This document shows, one piece after another, positions 10,859 to 22,940 of a stretch of DNA of 64,000 bases; the first letter of the stretch is position 1; every line of letters begins with the position of its first letter. Location: assembly GCF_030272615.1 (NCBI RefSeq), contig NC_081406.1, positions 111,073,783 to 111,137,782 of the forward strand. Reading direction: 5' to 3'. The notes beneath the pieces were generated by a model. It had not been told where the DNA came from and did no database searches. It was given only the letters and a program-made list of their open reading frames with translations. A program made the position numbers and the translations under genes. Source of the DNA: Cryptomeria japonica. Its lineage: Eukaryota > Streptophyta > Pinopsida > Cupressales > Cupressaceae.

Positions 10859-13800
10859 ATGAAGTATAAAGCTCAGGATTAAGATTATGCTCCTATGATT
10901 GACACTATGCTTCCTGAGGTTATTGATACTAAAATAGGACATATCAATTTGTAGGACATTCAAAAATCACTAACAGAAGAAGATAGATCGAAATTATCCT
11001 ACAAGATAGCTGACAACGGGTTGGTGGATGCAACTTGTTTTCCCATAGCAGTGCAATGTTCACAATTGGTGGTAGAATGTGCAAGAGGATATAACCCTGA
11101 TACCAGAGAAATAAGGACCGTTGATGGACATCTGATGGCTAAGCTAGATGGAATTTCCATTGCCATTGTTCTCTGATTGCCATAGAAGGAGAAATTCACT
11201 TGCACTGATAAGGAGAAGGCTTACCAGTATTTCAATGACAAAAGAAGCAATTGTTTGAATAACTTAGCCAAACAATAGATGGTAACATCACAAGGAGGAC
11301 AATCTCAGCTTCCTAAGAGACTTCACCACTCTCTTTTTATTAAAGAGATCTTTCATCTGATAGTCCTACTTCACAAAGTAATAGGCAACCCTGATTCTAC
11401 TAAATTTTAAATGTGGATGTACCTTTTCATCACTGTCATATTAGTAGGAAAACAATTCATTGATTGGGGCCATCTTATTAAAGATTTCATACATAATCAG
11501 TTGATCCATTTCAAGACAAGTCAACACTTTCACATGTCTTCCTATTTGATATATGCAATCATTAATTTAAGATCATGGCTAGGTTTGAGTACAACTAGTG
11601 TTCTAAATCTGGAAACATAGATTTACGACTACTACAAGAAGTTGCAGTTGGAGGAGAGTTTCGTGCATTGTAGACGAGTAAATTATGCCTTTACAATGCT
11701 ATCTATGAGGCTACTTCAAGGAAATACAACTATGAGGATATCAAAAGAAGCAATAACACTGATAAAGAAGTACGAAAGTTACTTCATTCAATTTCAAAAA
11801 TTCACCTACCTCCGAGTAGGGGGATTCGATGGCTATCCTTATAGGTTACCAAGGTATGTGGATGATAAGATCTTCTTGATTGAGCTTTGTAGACACTAAT
11901 ATCGATCCAGAAGAAATGTAGAAATAGGAAGAACAAACAAGTTACTTTCCCAATTTGCCTTGGTCATTATAAATGCGAGTCTAGCTCAAAAGAAGGAAAG
12001 GTGGAAAGGGCTCTAGCCAAAATCAATTTGTACACTTGCGAGATGAGATTTCCCTTTGATAGTAAAGGATATATCAAGAATAATTTGAGACTTGGTCCGA
12101 GATACCTTCATTTCCCAAATATTGAAGACTTCTGGGAGGATTGTGAGGATGAATTTGAAGTTAGAAAAAGAGATTGGACAAGATTCACCTTGAAATAAAT
12201 TTGTGATTTCAAAATGGAATGGATCATTGAAGGTATCGAAGATGATTAATCGGATCTAATTGATCCCTTTTATTTAGAGAAGGTCTAGGCTCAACCTCTT
12301 CTTGCTATTAATTAGGCAGATCCAGAGATTAGAGATATCAGAGAAAGAACCAGTTTTGTGATCAAGAAGTCAGAAGCTTGGGTTAGGAAGAGGATACCAG
12401 AAATAACTACTACACAGCCAACAAGTCGAAAGGAGACACCAAGGAGAAGCAGCCATCAAGATAGTTCTACTTCATCGGTTCCTTCTCATACACCAGTTGT
12501 GGATATTATTTCTCACCAAAAAACTTAAAGAAGCAATGGAGATGAAGATCCTCCAAGAAGAAATAATCTCCAAAATACATGCAGGGATGAGCCTAGACAA
12601 AAGAAGAAGAAATCCAGATCAAAGGATAAAGAAGAAAAATCTACTTTGAGAGAAGAGAAAGATCAAGATCGAGTAGATGTCTGGGATGATCCAAGGCTTG
12701 ATGAAGGTATACAAACTATGTCACCTTCAATCCTTATTGAATCTCCTCATCACAAAGTACAAGACCCTACTTCAACTATTTCTTTCTTAATAAATCTAGT
12801 TGATCAAATAGAAGAAGGTAGAGAGGAAGAAATTTCACTAGTGCCTGAGCAGCAAAATCTTCAACAAAGTAATATGAAAGAGACCTCGGAAAGTATTTCT
12901 CTCCCATGGCTATAACAAAACCTATTGAAAAAGAGAAGATTGGAGGAGTGAGTGGTTCCTGAATTCAACACAATATGTGATCTTTTCAGGAGACCTAAGA
13001 AGCTAGAGAAAATCAAAGTGACTTCAAGAATAAAGACTGATTTGAATTCAGGAAATATGTGCCTAGAGATAGCTCCACCCATCGCTGAAAATTAAGATGT
13101 GAATGAAGTCACTCATGCAGGTTTTGTTATGACAAAAATTGACATGGGTCCATCTACTCATGGATCTGACATACAAAATTTCAATGTGGTAGCTGCAAAG
13201 CTAGTGGAAAGAACTGAAAAAGAAAAGAAATCAAAGGATCAACTGAAGCAACAAGTGCAAACTTTGTCCTCTTACTTGAAGTCGATAATTGACACTTCTA
13301 CCATGCCACTAAATGTTTCTCACCAATCAGTTACTTTAAGTCCAAAAGGAGAGGTTGAAAGAGATGTTATTGAAGGTTTTCAAAAGTATCAAGTTTACGA
13401 GAAAGTGACCAAAAACTAGGTGGCGAAAGTCAAATCCCTTACATTTGATTTCATTGTTAAGGCCAAAGTTGTTCCTGATGAAGCCTTAATTAAGAAAGAA
13501 ACCATTGAAAAGGACTTGAAGAAAGTTAAGAAAGAAGTAGCTTGGAAGGAAATCATGAATGATTTCAGACAAATGATGGAGATCAAAATGCACATCCTTG
13601 TAGCATAAAAGATTCTAGCTAACACTGAAGAGAACTACTTAGAGATATGGATAGAATGTATAAGCTAGAAATTAGTGATTATTGATCAAGTTTCAACAAA
13701 GCAAGAAAGGCTTATGCTTTCTTGTGATCAAGTATGTGCAAAGCTTCAAAGTCAGCTCATCGTCCTCCTTCCAAGTACATCATTGATGGAAGACTCACAA

Positions 13801-14076
13801 GCATTACAAAATGGTTACCAGAGCATGGTTGATCAACAACTGTTTAACAAAGAAGTCTTCAATGAAAATATAGTGGATAAGTTGATTGATACCTACACAT
13901 CCTTGAAGATTTATATTTCTCAAATACCTAATATGGTGGCCGAGTTGAGCAGCATCTACAAAAACTTGAAGATTTGGAAGATGAGAATATCCAACATCCT
14001 TATTCCTAAAGGGAAATTTGTTACTCCAGCCATCAAATTTTTCAGAATATTCAAGGATAAAGAATCTGGTCAATAG
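10859..14076 (+). pseudogene. uncharacterised element protein, copy 2 (broken)
   Basis: A diverged homologue of the minus-strand protein at 4557-8166, in the opposite orientation. It begins ATG AAG TAT AAA (MKYK, as in copy 1), then IDTKIGHINL (copy 1: RDTEIGHVDM) and YNPDTREIRTVDG (copy 1: FDPSTRQVRDDDQ). The block at 11642-11899, FTYLRVGGFDGYPYRLPRY, matches FTYIRIGCFSGEPFILPRF. It is followed by FEVRKRDWTRF, a polar Lys/Glu linker (12600-12900), a coiled coil (about 13190-13290) and a C-terminal helical block (VDKLIDTYTSLKIY) matching FDKLLEIQVNFKVL of copy 1. More than ten stops or frameshifts interrupt it. Overall identity looks about one third, so the copies separated long ago. The function is unknown. 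Confidence 0.65.
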
Positions 14077-14309
14077 AACCTGCTTTCAGAATCAACAACT
14101 TCATTAGCAGAACCCTTAGCTGCCATAGAATAAATGCAGTGATGCATATTGTAAAATTTTCATTTTTGTTGTGTGTGTGTGTTACTCGAATCATGTTTTT
14201 GTCTTTTCTCTGTAAATAAGTTTCCTGATCGAGTTTTCTTATTCAAGTCTTCTTTGCATCTCTTTTGGTAAAGTTAGGTTTATCCTAACTCTTTCTTTTG
14301 AGGTAGCTA

Positions 14310-14480
14310 TTTTAAGTGATCAACTCAGGTAGTTACTCTAAGTAACTAATATTCCAAATGAGTTAGTTATTTCAAGTTGTTACACTTAAAGTGAGTTGGT
14401 TATTTTAGGTAGTTATAAAGGTGGTTAAGGTAGTTACCCTAAGTGGTTACTAACCTCACCTATATATACCTCATTGTAAT
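14310..14480 (+). promoter_or_regulatory. short repeats and TATATATA after copy 2, LTR-like
   Basis: Degenerate iterations of a motif like GTAGTTACTCTAAGT lie at about 14330-14450. They are followed by CCTATATATACC at 14459-14470 and a CAAT-containing segment. This resembles the U3/R part of a plant LTR placed after the coding remnant. The other LTR was not found, so the assignment is tentative. Confidence 0.35.
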
Positions 14481-15598
14481 TCAATCAAAGGGATTCCACT
14501 TTTTCACAAAGCATTGTATGAAGGACTCAAATAGTACTATTCAAGCAAGAAAGCAATAGAGAAATATTTTGGATGTGTGTTCAAATTCATCTCCAATGTT
14601 ATTGTTAATGTTCTTATGTCCTATCAATGATAACCATTTTCTTTCCTTTAACATTGCATGTGAGGAAGATTATCATTTCAAGTTTTGGTATCTTAACTTG
14701 AATGTGTGGAATTTAAAAATTAATAAGTTTATATCATATTCCTCTTCCAGTTTTGATTATATATTTTTATTATAGAGATACCAACCCTAAAATACTCTCT
14801 CCCAAATCCTAACTCATCACTTTCAAACAAGTGGGGTTTTGAAGGGTCCCATCAATTTGAAAGGACAATATCACATGTCCTAGAGGTCCCAAACACAAGG
14901 AATTGACTCTAGGGGCCTATTTTTGCTCACAAATTAAAAAAATTGACCAAACAACACCCTTCAAAGACCCATACAAAGGTTCATATGAGTTTTGAATCAA
15001 ATAAGGTTCTTCATACTCTACCCTAAATTGAGCACCACCAATCCACTATACCCAAAACATATTTAAAATAGATCCACATTGTCAAGGCCAAAACACAACC
15101 TTCTCAACAATAATACTCCCATTTCCCTAGTAAGGGGTAAAGTTGGGACTTGCCAAGGGGTATTTAGTTTGGTCTTGGTGTTTCTCAATTATTCATTTTC
15201 CTATACAATACAACCAATGACATAATTAGGCCACAATAATAATTCATTCTAATTGTTAGTTGAATTCTCACAATCTTGTGACCCATTAGTGTGACACCCC
15301 AATTCTATCTTGTAATTGTGATCATATCAACAATTCTAATGTGCATACATGTTATATTAATCTACTAATATTTTAAATAAATTAATGCAAGAGCTATCAA
15401 TCCTCTTATGCTAATTGACCATAAGAATTGTTCAAATATCATCCTAGATTAAATTACATTTTCTTCAAGGTGCCTCAAGGGAGAAAGAATGGACTTAAAA
15501 ATTTAACCAATGAAATAGTCACACAAACACACATTTAAACCTAAATAGTCTAGATGTATTTGGAATTTAAGGTTACATTAATCTTTTATCAGGTGGGG
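14481..15598. other. no gene recognised
   Basis: AT-rich sequence without a supported coding region. A TGTGACACCCCAATTC segment at 15291 resembles the start of many plant gypsy LTRs, but I found no matching end or duplication. Confidence 0.35.
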
Positions 15599-15697
15599 TC
15601 ACACACACACACACACACAACCATATCCATATACATATAAATATAAATATAGATATACATATAAATATATGTATACATCTACATATACGTATGTATG
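15599..15697. repeat. (CA)n and cryptic TA-rich microsatellite
   Basis: About nine CA units (15600-15618) are followed by alternating purine-pyrimidine TATACATATAAATATA-type sequence to about 15697. Frames crossing it are low-complexity artefacts. Confidence 0.9.
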
Positions 15698-16210
15698 GAC
15701 TGAGCCAAAGGAACAAACTAAAACAAAGAAAATAAAAAATAGAGATAAACTAAAAAAAAAAATTATATTTTCCTTTGTATTAGAAACATATAGAGTTCTG
15801 AATTCATTTATCCAAAAGTACAAGACTACAGATAATTATATGATTTCATTAAGCTACTCTACTATTTCATTTTCACAAAATTTCCCCCATTCTTGGCTGC
15901 TCTTCCCTTATTTCTGCAACATTTCAAACATTTTCTTTTATTTTTACTCTATCTTTTTTACCAAAAATACTACCCTATTATATCTAAAAAAATGGACTTG
16001 TAGACTCTTCTATTCGTATGCCAACAAATGGAAGAAAAAAATAAATAAATAATGCATTAAATTATGATTTGTACATACAATAAAATAAGATTACAATATA
16101 TTAAACATGTTCTGCAACATAGAAACACATATGTAGGAGATAAAGGAGTGGTTGTTTGGTGAAATATGCTACAGAGAAGTAGATGGGGCTGTTGGGGATT
16201 AAGTTCAACA

Positions 16211-16222
16211 CTCCCTATTAAT
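16211..16222 (-). other. polypurine tract and 3' LTR start of copia fragment
   Basis: Minus-strand reading gives ATTAATAGGGAG followed directly by TGTTGAACTTAATCCCC. This is the usual copia junction between polypurine tract and 3' LTR, placing the LTR 5' end at 16210. The LTR would continue leftwards; its other end could not be fixed. Confidence 0.6.
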
Positions 16223-17675
16223 CACAATTGACATCTATGATTCCCAAGTTGTTTCTTTGATGAATGAAACTCTCTTCTCCCAATGCTTTAGTGAAGATGT
16301 CAACAAATTGGTCTTCAAATCTGTAATACTCCAAAATAATTTCTCCATTATTGATCAACTCCCTAATGAAGTGATATCTTGTGTCTGTATGTTTTCTTCT
16401 TTTGTCAAAAATTGGATTCTTTTCAATGCTATGGCTGAGTTGTTGTCATAATATATCTTAGTTGCCTCTACTTTATCATGCTTTAATTCTTTCAACATTC
16501 TTCTCATACATATTTCTTGACAAGCTACCCCTGTAGCTGCTACATACTCTACTTTAGCCGATGAACGAGTAACTATTGGTTGTTTCTTTGAAGCCCGTGA
16601 TACTACATCTAATCCAAAATAAAAATCATAACTAGAAGTGCTCTTCATGTCATCTATTCTGCCAGCACAATCATTATTAGTGTATCCTATCAGCTTGAAG
16701 TCACCTATCTTTGAGTAAAGTATTCTATAGTTCCTTGTTCCACTAATATATTTTAAAATTATTTTTTGATCTTGCTAATGAGAAAATTTTGGAGACTCCA
16801 TGAACCTTGAAATGAGACTAACTCCAAACATTATGTTTGGCCTTGTGGCTATTAAATACATAAGACTACCAACAATTTTTTTATACAGAGTTGAGTCAAC
16901 TTTAGATCCTTTATCATCCTTACCCAATTTCAAACCTATGACAATAGGAGTTGGGGATGATTTGCAATTCATCATATTAAAAAAATTTTAAATATCATTT
17001 GCATACTTAGATTATGAAATGAATATTACCTTTTTCATTTTGATTTACTTCAATGCCAAGAAAGTCTCTCATTAAACCCAAATCAGTCATCTCAAATACT
17101 TTTTTAATAGCTGATTTGAACATGTCAATTGATAGATCACCGATGAATATCAAGTCATCAACATATAACAATAAAATTATGATCTCACCTTGTTCATTCA
17201 TCTCGGGCTCATTTTTGCACCTATTGAAGCCATTTTGTAAAAGATAAGAGTCAATTCTACTATAACATTCTCTTGGAGCTTGTTTGAGCCCATAGAGTGC
17301 CTTCTTGATCTTGTAAACCTTGTTTTCATGGCCCAAAATTTCATACCCAGGTGACTACTCCACATAGACCTCTTCTTCTAATATGCCATTTAAGAAAACT
17401 AATTTCACATCCATTTGATATACTTCCCACTTGTTTTGAGTTGCTATGGCTAATATTTTCATCACGGTGTCTAAGCAAGCAACTAGTGCAAATTTCTCAT
17501 TGTAGTCTACCAAAAGTTGTTTTGAATAACCTTTTTCTTCAAGTCTTGCTTTATGCATTTTCACATCACCATTTGCATTCAATTTGGTTTTGTAAACCCA
17601 TTTCACACCTATCACCTTTTTTCCTTGTGGAGGACTAACTAAATCCCATGTTTCATTCTTTTCTTTTCTATACAT
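16211..17675 (-). mobile_element. Ty1/copia pol fragment, 5'-truncated
   Basis: Minus-strand copia pol from the RT N-terminus to the end of RNase H, broken into several frames. 17355-17675 holds NETWDLV, VIGVKWVYKTK and VYQMDVKLVFLNG. 17007-17336 holds YGLKQAPRE and the catalytic YVDD (LLLYVDDLIF). 16775-16975 holds the LVGSLMYL region (here IVGSLMYLIATRPNI). 16355-16648 holds RNase H (SRASKKQPIVTRSSAKVEYVAA). The last part, to about 16225, ends with FVDIFTKAL. Nothing upstream (gag, protease, integrase) is present. It ends in a polypurine tract and an apparent 3' LTR start. Confidence 0.9.
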
Positions 17676-18501
17676 TTAATGCTTGTGTGTGATGCATATA
17701 TTGCTCCCTATGTAATGAAAAAGGAGAAATATGAAAATATTCACAAGAGACTTTGAGAGTATACATAACTCTCTATTTTGTGAGAATTCGCTACATGTAA
17801 ATGAGTATACAAGATGTCAAAGTAGAGTCAAGGCATCTGGATTATGAATTAATTCCATCTTTTCCTCAAAGAATTATGAACAAATGCCATCTAGACCTCA
17901 AAACCCTACAACCCTACAATTCACTAATGGAGATATAGGTTTGTGTGTGTTCTCTAGCATTGATATTTGAGAATACATCTACTAGTAATCTGAAATGCCA
18001 ATCAGAGGCTGCCAACCCATCCTACAACCGTCCCCTGACATCCTACAACTGAACAATAGTATGCCAAAAAACAATTAAATTAATATATGTCTTAAACAAC
18101 AAGCAACTTCACTTAGGAAGAAGCAAATTTATACAAATATTAAAAAAAACTCAAATCAAATTGGCTCTTGACATTCAATTTAATCACTATTTAAATTTAG
18201 GTCTCGACTATAGTTCTATGCCATGCCTGGAGAGAACTAATAAGAAATAATATTTACAAAAAACAACGTTACAAGGAAAAGTGTTCTCCAATTTTTGTAT
18301 GTTAAATGAGTAAGAATAATTCCTCTTTTGTAATAAAATGTGATAAACAATTATTTAAAATTTTTTGCATAATTTTTATTAAGTAAGCAAGGATTTTGAA
18401 GTTGCCTTGAATCCTTGTACAAATAAGGAAGGTGAATAACCCATGCGAGAAGATATCTCTATGAATGATATCCCTGTAAAGCTCTTTTCTACATATATAT
18501 C
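17676..18501. other. no gene recognised between two copia elements
   Basis: AT-rich sequence between the 5' breakpoint of one copia fragment and the polypurine tract of the next. The 3' LTR of the larger element is expected here, but nothing resembles its 5' LTR at 22941-24164. Confidence 0.45.
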
Positions 18502-18689
18502 TCTCCCCCTTTGACATCAATACCACAAATCTGACAAAAATATCAAAGAAAAAATAAAAACCATTGAAACACAAGGCTAACTACTCCCCCTAAGCAGTAG
18601 CATCCCCACACCAATGCCAGAATGAATGATATCTCTAAAATTACATACGAGACTGATGCCAAATAGCATCAATCAGTTCTCTATCGGAA

Positions 18690-19455
18690 GGGAAGAAACC
18701 CCTAATCTGTCTCTTAAGTACTCAAATGATTCCTTAGGCAAAGGTTTAGTGAAAATATTTGCAGTCTTCTCTTTAGTGTTCACATAAACCAGTCTAACTT
18801 AATTTTCTTCTACCTTCTCCTTCAAAAAATTATACTTGATAGATATGTGCTTTGTCTTAGAGTGAAATACCGGATTCTTTGATATGTCTATAGCAGTAGA
18901 GTTATCACAATGAATAACTACCGGTTCAATGCAATGCACTTTGATATCCTTCAACATTTGCTTCATCCATAGAACTTGTGTACAGTTAGTAACAACAACA
19001 ACATACTCAGCTTCAGCAGTAGATAAAGACTTGTACATGATTGTTTCTTGCTTATCTATGAAACCAATCTCTTTCCAAGAAAGAAAGCTCCATCAGAAGT
19101 ACTTTTTCGATCATCAACATCACCAGCCCAATCTGCATCTGTATATGCACATAAAGTAAAGTCATCATCCTTAGGGTACCACAAACCATATTCAGATGTA
19201 CCTTGCAAATATCTAAAAAATTATTTTCACTGCACTCTCATGATTCTCTCTAGGATCACTTTGATATCTAGATGTAATAGAAACAACATTCATTATGCCA
19301 GGCCTAGTCTGAGTCAAATATAGCAGACCTCCAATCATAGACTTGTTTCTTGTAAGATTTACTAGTGTAGATTCATCTTTCCTTGTTAATTTATCACTCT
19401 TAACCATATGAGTAATTACCAGTTTAGAATCTACCATAACAAATTTCTTCAACAA
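18690..19455 (-). pseudogene. copia RNase H and pol C-terminus
   Basis: 19213-19455 carries the LIGGLLYL-type connection (SMIGGLLYLTQTRPGI). 18799-19038 carries RNase H: SLSTAEAEYVVVVTNCTQVLWMKQML, then VIHCDNSTAIDISKNPVFHSKTKHI, with the acidic residues of the SxxEAEY and CDN motifs intact. A stop follows VEEN, after which the frame continues VYVNTKEKTANIFTKPLPKESFEYL to about 18700. The domain removes RNA from RNA:DNA hybrids during element replication. Confidence 0.85.
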
Positions 19456-19500
19456 TTCCCTAGCATACTTAGTTTGATAGATGAAAATACCTTTATCAGT

Positions 19501-20283
19501 CTAAGTAATCTGCAAACCTAAGAAAAATTTCATTTCCCCAATCATAGACATTTCAAATTCTTTCTCCATATTCTTAGAAAATTCCATGCACAACTTATCT
19601 TCACCTCCAAAAATGATGTCATCAATAAAGACTTCAATAATCAATATATCATCATCAGTGACTTTGTAATATATATTACTGTTAGCATTACCTTTAATGA
19701 AACCAAGCTTCAAAAGATATTTATCTAACTTTGCATACCAAGGTCTAGGTGCCTGTTTCAATCCATATAAAGCTTTCCTTAACCTATAAACCATGTTCGT
19801 ATCATCTGAAAGTGAAAAAACATCACGTTTCTCAATATAAACTTCCTCATCAAGATCCCCATTCAAAAATGCACACTTGACATCCATCTGATAAACCTTG
19901 TAGTTCTTATATGCAACATAGGCAAGAAATAATCTTACAGCTTCAATCCTATCAACAAGTGCAAAATTTTCACCATAATAAATTTTGTCCTTCTGAGAAT
20001 ATGCTTTACAAACCAATCTACCTTTATTCCTTACAACTTGTCCATCTTCATTTATCTTATTCCAAAAAACCCATTTAGTTCCAATAACATTATTATTTTT
20101 AGGCCGAGGAACTAAAGTCTGTGTGTTATTCTTCTCAATCTGATCTAATTCTTCTTTCATTGCTTTCAACCAACATTCATCTTTGCATGATTCAATTACC
20201 GATACCAGTTCAACTTGAGAAATTAAACATACCTCATTAGATGCCAATCTCCTTCTTGTCATCACTCCATTGTTCTTATCCAC
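19501..20283 (-). pseudogene. copia reverse transcriptase, one long open frame
   Basis: A 260-codon open frame that looks nearly complete for the copia RT core: WLKAMKEELDQIEKN, NVIGTKWVFWNKINEDG, YKVYQMDVKCAFLNGDLDEEVYIE, YRLRKALYGLKQAPRPWYAKLDKYLL. The active-site YVDD motif reads FIDD (VFIDDIIF), so Tyr-Val is Phe-Ile but both aspartates remain. It ends MKFFLGLQI. A stop separates it from the integrase part. It is the best-preserved pol domain in the window. Confidence 0.88.
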
Positions 20284-20331
20284 AATGATCTAATCTTCTG
20301 AATGATTCAATCTCACATACCTAGGAGTCTT

Positions 20332-21383
20332 CTAACTCTTTGTTCCTCTTCCCGGTTCTTTAGTTACTATTGAATTTTCTAATACTGCCAGAGTAACTGG
20401 TTCAATATTTTGTTTCGGTAAAGGTGTTATCAGTTCAATTATGATCTTTTCCACTACCGGTTCTTGCTCGTAAACCCTGATTTGACTTCTATTCAGCTCA
20501 TCCACTATGACATTAGTGCTCTCCACAAGTCTCTGCAATCTCTTGTTATAACATCTATATGCTTTTCTTTCATTAGAATAACCAAGAAAAATTCCTTCAT
20601 CACATTTAGGATCAAATTTGCCAATGATATCATCTCTCTTGATATAACATTTACTACCAAAGATTCTAAAATACTTAATGGTAGTTGTATTGCCAAAACA
20701 TAATTCATAAGGTGTCTTACTGGTTTCTCCTTTGATATGTACTTTGTTGAATGTATAAACTGTTGTGCTCACTACTTATCTCCTGTAGATATAGGGTATA
20801 TTCTAGTAGCATCCAAGATAGTTATGTTCTTCCTTTCCACAACTCCATTCTACTGAGGTGTTCGGGGAGCGGAAAATTGTCTCCTAATACCATACTTCTC
20901 GCAAAAGTTATTAAACTCACCGGATGTGACTTCTCAACCATGATCTAACCTTAAACATTTAATCTTCAATCTTATCTCTGTCTCAACTTTAGCTTTAAAG
21001 ACTTTAAACTTTTCAAAAGCCTCAGATTTCTCCCTTAGAAAAGTAACCCACGTCATTCTATAATAATCATCAATGATTAGCATAAAATATATATCACCTT
21101 AAAAACTTTTAACTCTAGCAGGGCCACACAAATAAGTATGAATAAGATCAAGAACATCATTAGATTTATCTTGTATACTCTTAAAAGAGGTTCTGACCTG
21201 TTTTCCCATTTGACATTCTTTACATACTGGATTATAGGGCTTCACAATCTTAGGTATATCTTTAACAGCCTTAGTTGAACTAATCTTCACAATGCAATCA
21301 AAATTCACATGACATGGCCTTTTATGCCATTGCCAACTATCATCAATTGGTGCAATCAAACATGTCTTCTCACCGAAATTCAA
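20332..21383 (-). pseudogene. copia integrase, broken
   Basis: 21099-21383 holds the zinc-binding region (WHKRPCHVNF ... CKECQMGKQ) and the linker to the core. The core D motif (IIDDYYRMTW), the second Asp region (RLDHG, stop, EVTSGEF) and PQ-stop-NGVVERKN follow to about 20800, interrupted by stops. 20332-20772 is the C-terminal part: KTPYELCFG, FGSKCYIKRDD, KCDEGIFLGYSNERKAYRCYN. The His of the HHCC finger and the catalytic Glu are visible, but no single frame joins them. Confidence 0.85.
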
Positions 21384-22060
21384 ATGAAATATATTATCTT
21401 TTGTCTATGTACCGGTTGCAATCTCCAAACCAGATCTATTAATGATTTTGCATTTTCCATCCTTGAACTATAATTGAAATCTCTTATCCACCAATTGACC
21501 TACACTCAAAACATTATGCCTTAAACCTTCAACCTAATAAACATTATCAATATTGTGCTTACCATCCAAAGATATAGTTCCTTTTCCCTTCATCATACAT
21601 GCTTTGTCATCTCCAAATCTAACCAGACCGCCATCAAATTCTTGCAAAGATAGAAACTTCCTTTTATCTCCAGTCATATGATGTGAACAACCACTGTCAA
21701 TTACCTATTCTTCCTTATCTTCAATTTTAGCAGCCAGTGCCTTCTCTTCAGGTACATTCTCTTCCAGTGCCAAAACATCTTCCTTGATAGCCAAGAACAC
21801 CCATTCCTTACCATTGTCGAAACCACTAGCAGAGTCTTGTGTCGGTTCATCATCAGAATCAGTCACACCTTCCTCATCCACTATGTAGCATGATTTGTCT
21901 TTGTCTTTCCTATACTTATACTTGTTCTGATATCTAGGGTTAGGTTTAAAAGATCTTCTAGCTCTCTCTTCAAATCTTGAATTCCTTTCAGGACATCTAG
22001 ATACAAAATGACCAATCTTATTACATGCAAATTATTAAAAAGGTGCTTTTCCTTCATACT
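21384..22060 (-). pseudogene. copia protease and zinc-knuckle region
   Basis: The minus strand reads a knuckle remnant, FACNKIGHFVSRCPER, at about 22000-22045. Two stops replace the residue before the first expected Cys. A basic/acidic linker (SCYIVDEEGVTDSDDE) leads to the aspartic protease core VIDSGCSHHMTGDK near 21690, with the catalytic DSG intact. Next come FLSLQEFDGG and a degraded GLRHNVLSVGQL. Both domains are recognisable, but stops show the polyprotein cannot be made. Confidence 0.78.
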
Positions 22061-22166
22061 TACTTTCTACCAGTCCTTTAGGTACTCTTCTAGCAAATAG
22101 GGCTTCAAGTTGCTCAAATTCTTCTTCTTCTCTCTTCATATCATCCAATTCCTTTGCATATAAAAC

Positions 22167-22883
22167 TCACCAATCTTGTTTGCCGGTTGATGATGCAGAT
22201 GCATGAAAAACAGGTTCAGACTTCACAACTCCAGAAGGTCCAAATTCTTCAAGCTCAAAAGAAGATAATTTTCCAACCAATGTATCTCTATTGACAGAAG
22301 TATTAGCCATTGTTCTCAATTCATTAATTGCAGTAGCCTTCATCTTGTAAGTTGGTGGTAAATCTCTCGGGACTTTAGAAACAATTTCATCTCCACTTAG
22401 AGTTCCACCACAATATTGAATTCCCATAACAATCTCATTTACCCTTTCCATGAATGCAGTAATCCTTTCATCTTCTTTCATCTTCAATTTTTCATATCTC
22501 ACCTGGTAACCATCAAGTTTATCAATCTTCATAGTAGGGTCACCTTCATTAAGAGTCTCCAACTTGTCCCATATAACCTTTGCAGATAATTTATCAGTTA
22601 ATCCCATTATTTTCTGATAAAAAAGTTCACACAAGAGGGCTTCTCTTGCTCTACAATCATTCTCAAGATTCTTATCCAAGTTTCCCAGAGGAGGATTGTT
22701 AGATGTTAGATTATGAAGTGTAACACCATTCTCTGTGATCTCCCAAATCTCCTTACCAATACATCTTAGATCAGTCTCCATCTTAATCTTCCAAACTCTA
22801 TAATTTGTTCCATCAAGCCTAGGAATATCTCTCTGAAAGATAGCTCCAGATGAACTAGATGAACTTGAACTATTAGTCACCAT
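22167..22883 (-). CDS. copia Gag (UBN2-type), open
   Basis: A 238-codon frame from a true ATG 44 bp downstream of the primer site. It has a Ser-rich start, then DIPRLDGTNYRVWKIKMETDL, which is the usual first motif of copia Gag; W and Y positions of the UBN2 family are kept (RVWKIKM, AKVIWDKLETLNEG). It ends before the zinc knuckle at a stop after GKQDW. In an active element the protein would form the particle core. The frame may once have continued into the knuckle and protease. Confidence 0.82.
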   Translation of the reverse strand: MVTNSSSSSSSSGAIFQRDIPRLDGTNYRVWKIKMETDLRCIGKEIWEITENGVTLHNLTSNNPPLGNLDKNLENDCRAREALLCELFYQKIMGLTDKLSAKVIWDKLETLNEGDPTMKIDKLDGYQVRYEKLKMKEDERITAFMERVNEIVMGIQYCGGTLSGDEIVSKVPRDLPPTYKMKATAINELRTMANTSVNRDTLVGKLSSFELEEFGPSGVVKSEPVFHASASSTGKQDW

Positions 22884-22926
22884 AGGATCTTCGTCAAGCG
22901 GTTAAGCTTCTGCAGAGAGGACTAGA

Positions 22927-22938
22927 GCTCTGATACCA
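22927..22938 (-). other. primer-binding site for tRNA-iMet
   Basis: The minus strand reads TGGTATCAGAGC two bases after the LTR end, complementary to the 3' end of plant initiator tRNA-Met. It marks the 5' LTR boundary at 22941. Confidence 0.9.
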
Positions 22939-22940
22939 AT

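Noticed and set aside
15291-15310. TGTGACACCCC as the start of another gypsy LTR
   Set aside because: No matching end, partner or target duplication could be found.
15669-16052. 127-codon plus frame
   Set aside because: Starts in a TA microsatellite and continues through AT-rich DNA with no motif.
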